NCBI GenBank assembly: GCA_016932995.1
Contig: JAFGBU010000044.1
Location: forward strand, 1 to 58,581
Origin: Desulfovibrionaceae bacterium
GTDB taxonomy: Bacteria; Desulfobacterota; Desulfovibrionia; Desulfovibrionales; Desulfovibrionaceae
Reading direction: 5' to 3'
DNA length: 58,581 nt
In this document: one piece after another, positions 40,790 through 49,443 of the stretch
Numbering within the stretch: the first letter of the stretch is position 1
How the letters are laid out: each line of letters begins with the position of its first letter
The notes under the pieces: model-generated
The model's database searches: none
Seen by the model: the letters and a program-made list of their open reading frames with translations, nothing else
What the model was told of the DNA's origin: nothing
Made by a program: the position numbers and the translations under genes

Positions 40790-41935
40790 TCAGGACGTGA
40801 GCATGTCGCGCAGGACCGGCACGCGGCGCAGCCCGAAACCGGCCGCGAAAGAGACCGGAATCGCCGCCGCGCACAGGGCGAGGAATTTGGGCACGGCCGC
40901 GAGCGTCAAAGGGGCCAGGAGCAGCGACATGGACACCAGTATCGGCGGGTGGAAGACGTAGACCGCGAACGCCCCGTCGGATAGCGTCCGGGTGAGCGCG
41001 CCCTGGGCGTTCCACTTTTCGCGGCACAGCCACATGAGCCCGAGGGTCATGCACACCCCGATCGTCGCCTCCCAGAAGGCAAAGGCCAGGCTCTTCCAGT
41101 GGCCGCCGCCCAGGAACTCGGGGAGGTCCTTCCCGAGCCCCCCGCCCCAGTGGATGAACGCCGCCAGGACCGGCAGCCCGGCCAGACTCAGGGCCAGGCA
41201 CGGCCGGCCAAAGCGGGCCGGGAGGGTCCGCAGCCAGTCGTTGCCGTGCGCAGCCAGGCCGAAGAGGAACAGGACCACGTACTGCGTGAAGAAGCACAGC
41301 TGCATGTTGAGGAAGCTCGTGCCCACAGGCAGGACGATGCGGACCGCATAGGTCCCGACGGCGCAGACGAGGATCAGGCCGAGTGCGAACCGCCAGGACA
41401 AGGGTCGCTTGTCTTTTTCTCTTTCCGGGTCGCGCCTGAGGGCCCAGGCCGCCGCATAGGCCAGGCAGAAGATGAGCAGGGCCACGGCGAACCACATCGG
41501 CCCGCTGCCCCCGATGAACCGCCCGCTGGACAGATACCGGCCGAGGTACTCGAAAAATCCCTCGGCCGAGCGCTCGCCATGACCGGCCAGCCAGTAGATC
41601 ACGAAGGGGTTGATGGCCAGCATGTAGAGCAGCGAGGGAAGGCCCAGCCGAAAGGCGCGGCCCTGGACAAAGGCCCGGGGGCCCTTTTTCTTGAGGGATG
41701 CGGCCGCGAAGTATCCGGCCAGGGCGAACAGCGTTCCCATGAAAAAGGCCTGGGAGTAGCCCTGGAAGCAGATGAAAAACAGCCGCGAGGCCGTGTCCAG
41801 GGGCAGGCTTTCCTTGTGGTACCAGCTGCCGAGCCCGCTGTAGGTCACGGCCGCGTGCACGCACAGGACCAGGGTGATGATCGCCAGCCGCAGGTTGTCC
41901 ACAAAGAGCATGCGCGCGGGTCTCGGGGTGTCCAT
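40790..41935 (-). CDS. Acyltransferase-3 family membrane protein
   Basis: A 381-residue polytopic protein with about ten hydrophobic segments. It begins MDTPRPARMLFVDNLRLAIITLVLCVHAAV, with the conserved N-terminal D-x-x-R and a membrane-embedded H typical of acyltransferase-3 (MdoC/OafA-like) enzymes. GPMWFAVALLIFCLAY is near residue 160 and YVFHPPILVSMSLL near residue 330. It likely acylates a surface sugar or lipid. The ATG at 41935 has GGAGG upstream; longer in-frame starts were rejected. Monocistronic. Confidence 0.8.
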   Translation of the reverse strand: MDTPRPARMLFVDNLRLAIITLVLCVHAAVTYSGLGSWYHKESLPLDTASRLFFICFQGYSQAFFMGTLFALAGYFAAASLKKKGPRAFVQGRAFRLGLPSLLYMLAINPFVIYWLAGHGERSAEGFFEYLGRYLSSGRFIGGSGPMWFAVALLIFCLAYAAAWALRRDPEREKDKRPLSWRFALGLILVCAVGTYAVRIVLPVGTSFLNMQLCFFTQYVVLFLFGLAAHGNDWLRTLPARFGRPCLALSLAGLPVLAAFIHWGGGLGKDLPEFLGGGHWKSLAFAFWEATIGVCMTLGLMWLCREKWNAQGALTRTLSDGAFAVYVFHPPILVSMSLLLAPLTLAAVPKFLALCAAAIPVSFAAGFGLRRVPVLRDMLTS

Positions 41936-42059
41936 CAAGCGCCTCCAAAATGGGGTCTTCGACGTGTGGCGGATGGCAGGGCCCTTTTGGGGATGCCGTT
42001 CCAAGCCGGCGCAAATCCGCGACGCAAGATAGCCCGATCCGCATGGCCGGGCAAGGGGC

Positions 42060-42310
42060 GTCTGGCCGGGAGTAGAGCGCCTGGCCGCGCAGGCCCTCCG
42101 GGCAGCCTTTTCGAGCAGCTTCGACCCGGGCAGCCCCGCTGATCAGCCTTGGCTTGAAGGCCCGGCCCGAGCAGCTTCGGTTTGAGCAACCCGACGCGGC
42201 AGCCTCCCTGAGCAGCCTTGGCCGAGCAGGCCTCCTGGGCAGCCCTGGCCTGAGGAGGCCACCTGAGCCGCTTCGACTCGGGCAACTTCGGCCCGCGCAG
42301 CCCTCAAGAA
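42060..42310. repeat. Degenerate 13-16 bp GC-rich tandem repeat array
   Basis: About fifteen diverged units built around GCAGCCTTGGCCGA-like words, for example GGCAGCCTTTTCGA, GCAGCCTCCCTGA, GCAGCCTTGGCCGA and GGCAGCCCTGGCCTGA. Unit length varies from about 13 to 16 bases, so the array is not a simple coding repeat. Confidence 0.65.
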
Positions 42311-42420
42311 AGATTTTCAACACCCTGAAAACGATCCTTTTAAAGTTTAGAAAAAGTCTAGAGATTCTTTAACATGTTAATATTATAGTAGATAAAATCA
42401 CAAAAAATGACCGGGGGTTG

Positions 42421-42712
42421 GGGCGCAAGGGCGTTTTGGCCCTTGGGGTCGGGGAGCGCAAAGCGTCTGTTTTGGGACCGGAAAGCGCCTGTTTTGGGGC
42501 CAAAGAGACGCGTTTCTGGGCCTGCAAAGCGGTGTCTTGTGGGTCTTTGGGGCGATGTTTTTTGGCCCCTGGGAGCAGTGCTTTTTGGGTTTCGGGGGCG
42601 ATATTTTGAAGGCCTGGACCCGCTGTTATCTGGCCCCTGGACCACTGCTTTTGAGGTCTTGACCCGTTGTTTTTGGCCTGTCGGAGCGCTGTTTTTTGGC
42701 CTGCGGGCGTGG
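42421..42712. repeat. Degenerate 21-29 bp tandem repeat array
   Basis: About twelve diverged units resembling CGCTGTTTTTTGGCCTGCGGG. Examples are ATGTTTTTTGGCCCCTGGGAG, CGCTGTTATCTGGCCCCTGG and CGTTGTTTTTGGCCTGTCGGAG. Each unit is a T-rich core followed by a G/C half, with variable length. It lies directly downstream of the TauE/SafE gene. Confidence 0.65.
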
Positions 42713-42791
42713 GTGGGCAGTCGGGCCCGGCGTCCAAGGGCCGAAGCGGGCCGGGATCAGGGGCCCGGCCAGGGCCTTGGGCCGGCATTTG

Positions 42792-43520
42792 CTATCCGGC
42801 CAGGCCCTGCCTGAGCATGGCCAGGCCCAGGACCAGGATCAGGGCGGCAACCGCCTTGCGGTACCCGGTCTCGCTTATCCGGCCGTAGAGGAACGAGCCC
42901 AGGACAATGCCCGCGACAAGCGCTGGCAGGCCCGCGGCGAACAGGACAAGGACCCGGTGGGTGATGAACCCGGCCAGGGCGTGGGTCAGGGAGATGCCCA
43001 GCCCGGCGATGAGGAAGTAGCCGCAGAGTGTTGACTTGATTTCATTTTTCGACCAGGGCTGAAGCGCGGTGTAGATGATGATCGGCGGGCCGTTGGCCGC
43101 GATGCTCGCGCCCAGGCACCCGGAGAGCAGGCCCGCGAGCCAGGCCCAGACCCCGGCCGGGCCCTTTCGCGGCGGCGCGCTGGTCAGGGTGTACAGGCTG
43201 AACGCGATTATGGTCCCGCCCAGGCAGAGCTCCAGGGTCCTGGAGTCCACGGTCTTGAGGATGTAGATGCCGAGCAGAATCCCGGGCACGGTGGCCAGGA
43301 GCAGGGGGGCGAGCCTTTTTCTGCTCATGTGCGCGCGGAGCTGGGCGGTCAGGATCACGTTTATGACCAGGGCGAACAGGCTGACCAGGGGGATGATGAC
43401 CTTGATGTCTATGAACAGGGCCAGGAGCGGCAGGGACACGAGGATGGACCCGAACCCGGTGAGCCCCTGGATGAAGCCCGCCATGAGGATGATCAGGCAG
43501 AGCAGGAGGTATTCGTTCAT
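42792..43520 (-). CDS. TauE/SafE (TSUP) family permease
   Basis: A 242-residue protein with about eight hydrophobic segments. It begins MNEYLLLCLIILMAGFIQGLTGFG with the family GxxxGxxGFG motif. A second repeat (GVWAWLAGLLSGCLGASIAANGPPI) is near residue 125. TSUP members export sulfite, sulfoacetate or other organic sulfur anions; the substrate here is unknown. The ATG at 43520 was chosen because the membrane segment starts there; a longer in-frame start is less likely. Confidence 0.85.
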   Translation of the reverse strand: MNEYLLLCLIILMAGFIQGLTGFGSILVSLPLLALFIDIKVIIPLVSLFALVINVILTAQLRAHMSRKRLAPLLLATVPGILLGIYILKTVDSRTLELCLGGTIIAFSLYTLTSAPPRKGPAGVWAWLAGLLSGCLGASIAANGPPIIIYTALQPWSKNEIKSTLCGYFLIAGLGISLTHALAGFITHRVLVLFAAGLPALVAGIVLGSFLYGRISETGYRKAVAALILVLGLAMLRQGLAG

Positions 43521-43740
43521 CTGTTTTTCGGCTTTGGGCCCTTGAATTTCCAGCCTCTCTGGCCGGTCTCCCGGGGTCCGGCAGGCCACGGCCTCCGTTG
43601 TCGGCTATAATTGCCCCCTCATGCCGGGTCAAGGAGCGTCGAGTTGCCCGCTGCCGATGCTTTGGTTATACTTGAAAACTGGAAAAGGGCCATGGGGGGT
43701 TGCTGCTTCTGGGTTTGAAAACAGTCGCCAAGGAGGCTTC

Positions 43741-44034
43741 ATGTCCGGGTTCAAGTACGAGGTAAACGGGATTCCCCTGGAAAAGATCAGGAACAAGAAC
43801 GAGCGCCGGGTGATCAAGCTGATGCCCCAGGTCCTGGCCGAGCATCCGGAGTTCAAGCCCGGGTACATGGAGGTCCAGGACATATACGCCCTGACCCTGA
43901 ACACCATCCCGGCCCGCTACGTGCAGAGCGGCACGATCGTCATGGGCGAGCCCATCAAGGACGAGGACGTCCTGCGCACCCTGCGCCTGTCCGTGAACAA
44001 GGTCCTGGCCAATCCCAAGGGCGCCAAGAAATAG
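43741..44034 (+). CDS. comFB: ComFB-like protein
   Basis: A 97-residue protein with ERRVIKLMPQVLAEHPEFKPGYMEVQDIYALTLNTIPARYVQ, matching the late-competence ComFB family; recent work describes some family members as cyclic dinucleotide receptors. The ATG at 43741 has AAGGAGG upstream. The next gene, 72 bases downstream on the same strand, encodes a GGDEF diguanylate cyclase, which fits a signalling pair. Function is inferred by family and context only. Confidence 0.75.
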   Translation: MSGFKYEVNGIPLEKIRNKNERRVIKLMPQVLAEHPEFKPGYMEVQDIYALTLNTIPARYVQSGTIVMGEPIKDEDVLRTLRLSVNKVLANPKGAKK

Positions 44035-44106
44035 GCCGCCAACGACCCCGGCCCGGGCGCGTTTTTGCGCTGCGCAGGCCCTGATCCGTGCCCGGCCGGA
44101 GTTTGC

Positions 44107-45702
44107 ATGAGCATCCGCTTCGCCGCCCTGGGAACGATCTTTCTGGCCTTTGCCCTGATGATCGCGGCCGTGTACGCGGCCTCGCGCTATGTCCTTCTGC
44201 CCAGCTACCTGGAGATCGAGCGGACCGGGGCCGGGGACGACCTGGATCGGGCCCGGTTCGCCCTTCAGGGCGAGGTCCGGAACCTGGAGGTCTTCATCCG
44301 CGACTGGGCCTATTGGGACGAGACCTACGAGTTCGTGGCCTCGCGGGACGCGGCCTATCTGGCGGCCAACGCGCCCGCGAAGGTTTTTGTCGAGCAGGGC
44401 CTGGGGTTTCTCGGCTGCCTGGACCAGGCCGGGGCCCTTGTCTGGGGCCGGGCCCTTGATCCGGCCGCCAAGACCCTGGTCCCGTTGCCCGACGACCTTC
44501 GCGCCCGCCTGGCCCCGGGCTCGGACCTGGTGCCCGGCAGGTGGACCGAGCAGGTCTCGGGCCTGCTCAGGCTGTCCGGCGGGGACTTCATCTTCTCGGC
44601 CTGCAAGATACGCAGGACCGACTGCGACGGCCCGCCCAGGGGCTGCCTGGTCATGGCCCGGCCCCTGGACCGGGACCTGGTGCGGGAGATCGGCCGCCGG
44701 ACCCGTCTGGCCCTGATTTTGTACTCCAAGGACCGGGGCCCGATCCCGGCCTGGGTCCGGGCGGTCCTTGACGCCGAGCGGCCCGCGGCCCGCTTCGGGC
44801 TGCGCTGCTCGGCCGACGGCAGGTCCATGGTCGGGTACGCGGCCCTGGCGGACATCCACGGAGCGCCGGCCTTTGTCCTGGCCGCGGACCTGCCCCGGGG
44901 CGTCTTTGCCCTGGCCCTTACGGCCCTTGACGTCCATCTCTTGACCCTCGGCGTTCTGGGGCTTGTGTTCTGCGGCCTGGCCATGTTCCTGGTCGAGACC
45001 AGGGTCGTGGCCAGGATCAGGTCCCTGAGCGGCCAGGTCAGGCTGATCAAGGACCGGGCCCGGGGCGGGGCCGAGATCAGGGTCAGGGGCGCTGACGAGC
45101 TGGCCGGGCTGGCCACGGACATCGACCGCATGGTCCGCGACCTGGACGACAAGAACGCCGCGCTCGAACGCCTGACCGAGGACCTCTCCGAGGTCAACCG
45201 GAACCTCTATGAGCTGGCCAACACCGATGTCCTGACCGGGCTGACCAACCGCCGCCGGTTCTTCGAGGAGCTGGACGGCCGCATCGCCCACTTCAAACGC
45301 TACGGCCAGAGGTTCTGCCTGGCCATGTTCGACGTGGACCACTTCAAGAGGATCAACGACACCTTCGGCCACGCGGTCGGCGACGAGGTGCTCAAGGCCC
45401 TGTCGGCCGAGGCCAGGAGCGATCTGCGCGAGACGGACGTGGTGGGCCGCATCGGCGGGGAGGAGTTCGCCGTGCTTCTGCCCAACACCTCCCTGGACGC
45501 CGCGCGCGGCCTGTGCGAGCGGCTGCGCAAGGGGTTTGCGGCCTGCGTCGTGCGGACCGAGGCCGGCGAGGTCCGGTTCAGCGCCAGCTTCGGCCTGACC
45601 GAGTACCAGCCCGGCGAGGCCGCGGACGAGCTCATGAAGCGCGCGGACGAGCTGCTCTACCAGGCCAAGGACGCGGGCCGGAACTGCGTAAGGGCCGCGT
45701 AG
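44107..45702 (+). CDS. Membrane GGDEF diguanylate cyclase with CHASE4-like sensor
   Basis: A 531-residue protein. An N-terminal membrane segment (residues about 7-27) is followed by a periplasmic CHASE4-like domain containing EVFIRDWAYWDETYEFV, a second membrane helix near residue 285, a HAMP-like linker, and a C-terminal GGDEF domain with the active motif GGEEF. RETD lies five residues before GGEEF, the RxxD inhibitory site for product feedback. It makes c-di-GMP. The ATG at 44107 has GGAG upstream. Its last 104 bases recur in decayed form at 57887-57990. Confidence 0.9.
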   Translation: MSIRFAALGTIFLAFALMIAAVYAASRYVLLPSYLEIERTGAGDDLDRARFALQGEVRNLEVFIRDWAYWDETYEFVASRDAAYLAANAPAKVFVEQGLGFLGCLDQAGALVWGRALDPAAKTLVPLPDDLRARLAPGSDLVPGRWTEQVSGLLRLSGGDFIFSACKIRRTDCDGPPRGCLVMARPLDRDLVREIGRRTRLALILYSKDRGPIPAWVRAVLDAERPAARFGLRCSADGRSMVGYAALADIHGAPAFVLAADLPRGVFALALTALDVHLLTLGVLGLVFCGLAMFLVETRVVARIRSLSGQVRLIKDRARGGAEIRVRGADELAGLATDIDRMVRDLDDKNAALERLTEDLSEVNRNLYELANTDVLTGLTNRRRFFEELDGRIAHFKRYGQRFCLAMFDVDHFKRINDTFGHAVGDEVLKALSAEARSDLRETDVVGRIGGEEFAVLLPNTSLDAARGLCERLRKGFAACVVRTEAGEVRFSASFGLTEYQPGEAADELMKRADELLYQAKDAGRNCVRAA

Positions 45703-45706
45703 GGCC

Positions 45707-45722
45707 GGCGGGCTCGCCCGCC
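45707..45722. terminator. Short hairpin between convergent genes
   Basis: GGCGGGC-TC-GCCCGCC, seven pairs, just after the GGDEF stop and before the convergent hypE end. No T run follows, so any terminator role is weak. Confidence 0.3.
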
Positions 45723-45762
45723 CCGGGATTTGGCGACGCCTCCCCCTGGCGGCGATGTCTTT

Positions 45763-46770
45763 CTAGCAGATTCTTGGAAGCTGCTCGCCCTCGAGCATGT
45801 TGAGCAGCCGCCTTCCGCCGAGGCCGGTGACGAGCACGACCTTGCCCGGGTGGTGGTTGGTGACCGTGCCGATCTGGCCGGCCTCCCGGCCGAGGGCGTC
45901 CGCGCGCATGATCTCCAGGGCCTTTTGGGCCTGCTCCTGGGGCAGGATGCACAAAAACTTGCCTTCGTTGGCCAGGTACAGGGGGTCCAGGCCGAGCACC
46001 GCGCAGCCGCCGCGCACCTCGGGCCGCACCGGGATGTTGTTTTCCACCAGCTCGCAGCACACGCCCGAGGACTGGGCGATCTCGTTCAGGGTGCTGGCCA
46101 GCCCGCCCCGGGTCGGGTCGCGCAGCACGTGGATTTTCGGGACCCCGCGCACCAGCCTGACCAGCAGGTGGTTCAGGGCCGCGGAGTCGCTCTTGAGCTC
46201 CGAGGTGAAGTTCAGGCCTTCCCGCGTGCCCAGGATGGTCAGGCCGTGGTCGCCCATGGACCCGCTGACCAGGATGGCGTCGCCGGGCCTGGCCGACTCC
46301 CCGCTCGGAGCGGGGTCGGCGATGATCTCGCCCACGCCCGTGGTGTTGATGAACACCTTGTCCAGCGCGCCGCGCGGCACGACCTTGGTGTCTCCGGTCA
46401 CGATCTCCACGCCCGCGTGGCGCGCGGCCCGGCCCATGGACTCGGCGATGCGCTCCAGGTCGTCCCGGTCAAGGCCCTCCTCGATGATGAACCCGCAGGT
46501 CAGGTAGCGGGGAACGGCCCCGAGCATGGCCACGTCGTTCACCGTGCCGTGCACGGCCAGGGAGCCGATGTCCCCGCCGGGGAAGAAGATCGGGTCCACG
46601 GTGAAGCTGTCGGTGCTGATGGCCAGGGGGCCGTTGAGGTTGATCTGCGCGGCGTCGTTCAGCCGGTTCAGCTCAGGGTTGCCGAGGTGGCGCAGAAACA
46701 GTTCGGAGATGAGCCGCTGCGAGGCCCGGCCCCCGCTGCCCGAGTCAAGGAGTATCTTTTCGCCGTTCAT
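45763..46770 (-). CDS. hypE: [NiFe]-hydrogenase maturation protein HypE
   Basis: A 335-residue HypE. It begins MNGEKILLDSGSGGRASQRL, has the PurM-like ATP motifs (STDSFTVDPIFFPGGDIGSLAVHGTVNDVAMLGA) and ends PRIC, with the C-terminal Cys that carries thiocarbamoyl/thiocyanate in the family. With HypC and HypD it supplies CN to the Fe(CN)2CO unit. The ATG at 46770 starts two bases after the hypD stop. Last gene of a run behind the nitrogenase-like genes. HypF, which makes its substrate group, is not in the window. Confidence 0.94.
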   Translation of the reverse strand: MNGEKILLDSGSGGRASQRLISELFLRHLGNPELNRLNDAAQINLNGPLAISTDSFTVDPIFFPGGDIGSLAVHGTVNDVAMLGAVPRYLTCGFIIEEGLDRDDLERIAESMGRAARHAGVEIVTGDTKVVPRGALDKVFINTTGVGEIIADPAPSGESARPGDAILVSGSMGDHGLTILGTREGLNFTSELKSDSAALNHLLVRLVRGVPKIHVLRDPTRGGLASTLNEIAQSSGVCCELVENNIPVRPEVRGGCAVLGLDPLYLANEGKFLCILPQEQAQKALEIMRADALGREAGQIGTVTNHHPGKVVLVTGLGGRRLLNMLEGEQLPRIC

Positions 46771-46772
46771 GT

Positions 46773-47867
46773 CTAGCCGACCTGGTATTTGTAGTAGGCC
46801 GCGCAGCTGCCCTCTGTGGACACCATGCACGGACCCACGGGTTTGGCCGGGGTGCAGGCCTTTTCAAACAAGGGACACTGGTTGGGGTTGAGCTTGCCCT
46901 TCAAGACCTCGCCGCAGCGGCACCCCGGCAGGGGCGGGGTCTCCTGGACCTTGACCCCGAACTCGCGGCCGGCGTCGAATCTGGCGTATCTCTGCCTGAA
47001 CGCCAGGCCGCTGCCCGGGATCAGGCCCAGGCCGCGCCACAGGGCGTCGGCCGGCTCAAACACCTCGTACATGATCTCCAGGGCCCTGGGGTTGCCCTGG
47101 TCGGCCACCACCCGGCGGTAGAGGTTGGCGACCTCGGGCCGGCCCTGCCTGCGCCGCCGGGCGATGAACAGCAGGGCCCGGAGGATGTCCAGGGGCTCGA
47201 ACCCGGCCACCACTCCCTGCTTGCCGTACCTCTCGGCGATGAAGCCGTAGGGCGCGGTCCCGATGATCGTCGAGACGTGGCCGGGCAGGATGAAGGCGTC
47301 GATGTTGCAGCCCGGATCGTCCAGGAGCGCGCCGAGCGCGGGCGGCACGGTCTTGTGCAGGGCGAGCACGCGGAAGTTGTCCAGGTTCTGGTCCTCGGCC
47401 ATCTTGACCGTGGCCGCCACGGCCGGGGCCGTGGTCTCGAAGCCCACGCCGAGAAAGACCACCGTGTGGTTTGGGTTCTGCCGGGCCAGGGCCAGGGCCT
47501 CGAAGGGCGAGTAGAGCACCTTCACCCGGCCGCCCTCGGCCTGGGCCAGCTTGAGGCTGCGGCCCCTGTTTCCGGGCACGCGCATCAGGTCCCCGAACGT
47601 GGCAATGATGACCCTGTCGCGTCCGGCGAGCTCGATGAACGCGTTGACCTCGGATTCGTGGGTCACGCAGACCGGGCAGCCCGGTCCGCTCAGGTGCACG
47701 ATCCCTTCCGGCAACAGCGAGCGCAGGCCGCTTTGGAAGATGGACACGGTGTGCGTTCCGCAGACCTCCATGAAGCGCAGCTCGCCGTCCAACTCCTGCC
47801 TCAGCCTGTCCAGGACACCGCGGCACAGCTCGGCATCGTGGAACTGCTCCAGAATCTTCAGGCCCAT
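46773..47867 (-). CDS. hypD: [NiFe]-hydrogenase maturation protein HypD
   Basis: A 364-residue HypD. Conserved cysteine motifs are present: MEVCGTHT near residue 35, GPGCPVCVT near residue 65, and the C-terminal cluster CRCGEVLKGKLNPNQCPLF...CTPAKPVGPCMV with the FeS-binding cysteines. GVGFETTAP lies near residue 148. HypD holds the [4Fe-4S] cluster in the HypC-HypD complex where Fe(CN)2CO is built. The ATG at 47867 lies four bases after the hypC stop, behind GAGGGA. Confidence 0.95.
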   Translation of the reverse strand: MGLKILEQFHDAELCRGVLDRLRQELDGELRFMEVCGTHTVSIFQSGLRSLLPEGIVHLSGPGCPVCVTHESEVNAFIELAGRDRVIIATFGDLMRVPGNRGRSLKLAQAEGGRVKVLYSPFEALALARQNPNHTVVFLGVGFETTAPAVAATVKMAEDQNLDNFRVLALHKTVPPALGALLDDPGCNIDAFILPGHVSTIIGTAPYGFIAERYGKQGVVAGFEPLDILRALLFIARRRRQGRPEVANLYRRVVADQGNPRALEIMYEVFEPADALWRGLGLIPGSGLAFRQRYARFDAGREFGVKVQETPPLPGCRCGEVLKGKLNPNQCPLFEKACTPAKPVGPCMVSTEGSCAAYYKYQVG

Positions 47868-47871
47868 GGGT

Positions 47872-48120
47872 TCATCCCTCGGCCTGCGCGTCCGGGGCCG
47901 GGCAGGCGGTCCGGCGCATGAGCCGGATGCTCTCCTCGGCCTGGCCGCGGTCCAGGACGCGCAGGGCGAACCCGGCGTGCACAATGAGAAACTCGCCCGG
48001 GGCAGGGGTCTCGGGCAGCAGCATCAACGAGGCCCGGATCGTGGTTTGGCCCTGGTCCACCCGGCAGGTGGCGACTCCATCCTCAATGCTCATGACCTCA
48101 GCGGGAACAGCAAGACACAT
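47872..48120 (-). CDS. hypC: [NiFe]-hydrogenase maturation chaperone HypC
   Basis: An 82-residue HypC/HupF protein. Translation from the ATG at 48120 gives MCLAVPAEVMSI, placing the essential Cys at position 2. GGAGGAAGCC is the binding site. An in-frame start four codons upstream would bury that Cys and is rejected. It chaperones Fe(CN)2CO with HypD and normally delivers it to a hydrogenase large subunit; the only large-subunit homologue in the window is at 52587-54224. Confidence 0.95.
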   Translation of the reverse strand: MCLAVPAEVMSIEDGVATCRVDQGQTTIRASLMLLPETPAPGEFLIVHAGFALRVLDRGQAEESIRLMRRTACPAPDAQAEG

Positions 48121-48134
48121 GGCTTCCTCCATGC

Positions 48135-48156
48135 AACGCGGCGCAGGCGCCGCGTT
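48135..48156. promoter_or_regulatory. Perfect 10-bp stem hairpin before hypC
   Basis: AACGCGGCGC, AG, GCGCCGCGTT forms ten perfect pairs between the nitrogenase-K-like stop and the hypC binding site. There is no T run on the minus strand, so it is not a standard terminator. It could be an mRNA processing or stability element dividing the nif-like and hyp parts. Confidence 0.5.
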
Positions 48157-48186
48157 GGCTGGTTGTTGCAGGCGGATTGCCCCGGT

Positions 48187-49401
48187 TCAGCCCTGCCCGG
48201 GCCCGAAGAGCTGCGCGCCGAGATACTCGTGCCCCTTGTCCACGGCGTACTCATAGGGCAGGTCCCAATACATGCGCGCGCTCATGGCGATGTGCGGCAG
48301 CCGGATGAACTTGACCTCCCGGGTCAGCAGGGCCTGGTAGCAGGGGTCGGCCACGATGCAGTCCACGTCCGGATCGTTCATCAGGGCCGCGATGTCCTGC
48401 TCGGACTCGGTGTCCACGTCGGCCGGGCCGCGCTCGATCAGCGTGCCCGAGCAGGCCTCGGACCCCTTGAACAGCATTTCGCTGGGCACCACCGAGACCA
48501 CGTCCACCCGGGGGACGCCGAAGTCGTGGCGCAGGCAGCGCTGCACGCCGTAGCCGAGCACGGGCTCGCCGACGACCAGGGCGTGCCTGAAGGCCGCAGG
48601 CCGGGTCACGGCCGGCGCGGGCCCGGGCTGCTCGCCGCGCAAAAGGGCCAGGAAGTCGTCGCGGCCGCGCAGGCCCACGGGCAGGCCCAGGACATAGGGG
48701 ATGCCGTAGGCGGCGTACATGTGCTCGGCCAGGGCCAGGCCGCTCGTGGAGATAACTGCGTTGCGCTCCGCGGCCGGGGCCCTGCGCAGCCCTTCCAGGG
48801 GGTCGGCAACGCCTGGCCGGGGCGAGGAGAGCACGCCCAGCAAGGTGAACCCGGCCCGCTCGATGGCCGCGAGCAGGGGCTCGATGCGCTCCTCCCTGCC
48901 CGTGGACAGGTGGATGGCCCCGAGCACGTTGACCCCCTTGGGGTGTTTGGACGCGGCGGGGGCCATCAACTTGTCGGCCAGGGCCAGAAAGGCCTTGGAC
49001 GCGCCCTCGGGGTAGGGCTCGGAACCGGCCGTGGGGACCATGAACACCGGGATCGAGGCGCGGCCCTCCAGGGTCCGGGCAAAGCCCTTGAGGTCGGTGC
49101 CGATGATCTCGGAGATGGGCGTGCCCGCCAGGCACACGAAGTCCCGCTTCAGGCCGTTGGCCACCCGGGCGATGTTCTCGATGAACTTGTCGTCGTTGCC
49201 CAGGATGACGTCCATCTCCAGAAGGCCCGCGCCCACCACCGTGGCCGGGCCGCGGTACCAGCGGGGCTCGTCCTCGATGTTGATGTGCCACGCCCCGCCG
49301 GCCGGGCCGTAGACCACGACCAGTCCGCCGAAGGCGTAGAGCGCCGAGCTGACCCCGAAGTAGCCCGTGGCCAGGGGGAGTGTCTTGTGGTATTTCTTCA
49401 T
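48187..49401 (-). CDS. Nitrogenase-like component 1, K-type subunit
   Basis: A 404-residue oxidoreductase/nitrogenase component 1 homologue. The phrase DFVCLAGTPISEIIGTDLKGF (Cys90) matches the third P-cluster Cys region of NifK-type proteins (C-x-A/P-x-I-IG-D). The two earlier cysteines of NifK are missing: LPLATGYFGVSSALYAFGGL and YGPAGGAWH lie where Cys70 and Cys95 of NifK would fall. It would pair with the D-like protein encoded upstream. The ATG at 49401 has AAGGTG upstream; a GTG three codons earlier is possible. Substrate unknown. Confidence 0.8.
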   Translation of the reverse strand: MKKYHKTLPLATGYFGVSSALYAFGGLVVVYGPAGGAWHINIEDEPRWYRGPATVVGAGLLEMDVILGNDDKFIENIARVANGLKRDFVCLAGTPISEIIGTDLKGFARTLEGRASIPVFMVPTAGSEPYPEGASKAFLALADKLMAPAASKHPKGVNVLGAIHLSTGREERIEPLLAAIERAGFTLLGVLSSPRPGVADPLEGLRRAPAAERNAVISTSGLALAEHMYAAYGIPYVLGLPVGLRGRDDFLALLRGEQPGPAPAVTRPAAFRHALVVGEPVLGYGVQRCLRHDFGVPRVDVVSVVPSEMLFKGSEACSGTLIERGPADVDTESEQDIAALMNDPDVDCIVADPCYQALLTREVKFIRLPHIAMSARMYWDLPYEYAVDKGHEYLGAQLFGPGQG

Positions 49402-49443
49402 GCGTAACACCTTTGCATAGTTGCAGAACTGTCGGGCGCAGGC

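Larger units (their letters stand above)
41936..42791. other. 856-base non-coding spacer with two repeat arrays
   Basis: No coding region I can support. It contains two unlike degenerate tandem arrays (42060-42310 and 42421-42712) separated by an AT-rich segment (about 42312-42400). Open frames across the arrays have biased, repetitive composition and no starts with binding sites. Confidence 0.7.

Noticed and set aside
42060-42712. CRISPR array
   Set aside because: Units are diverged and of variable length with no identical repeats and unique spacers of constant size, and no cas genes are seen.
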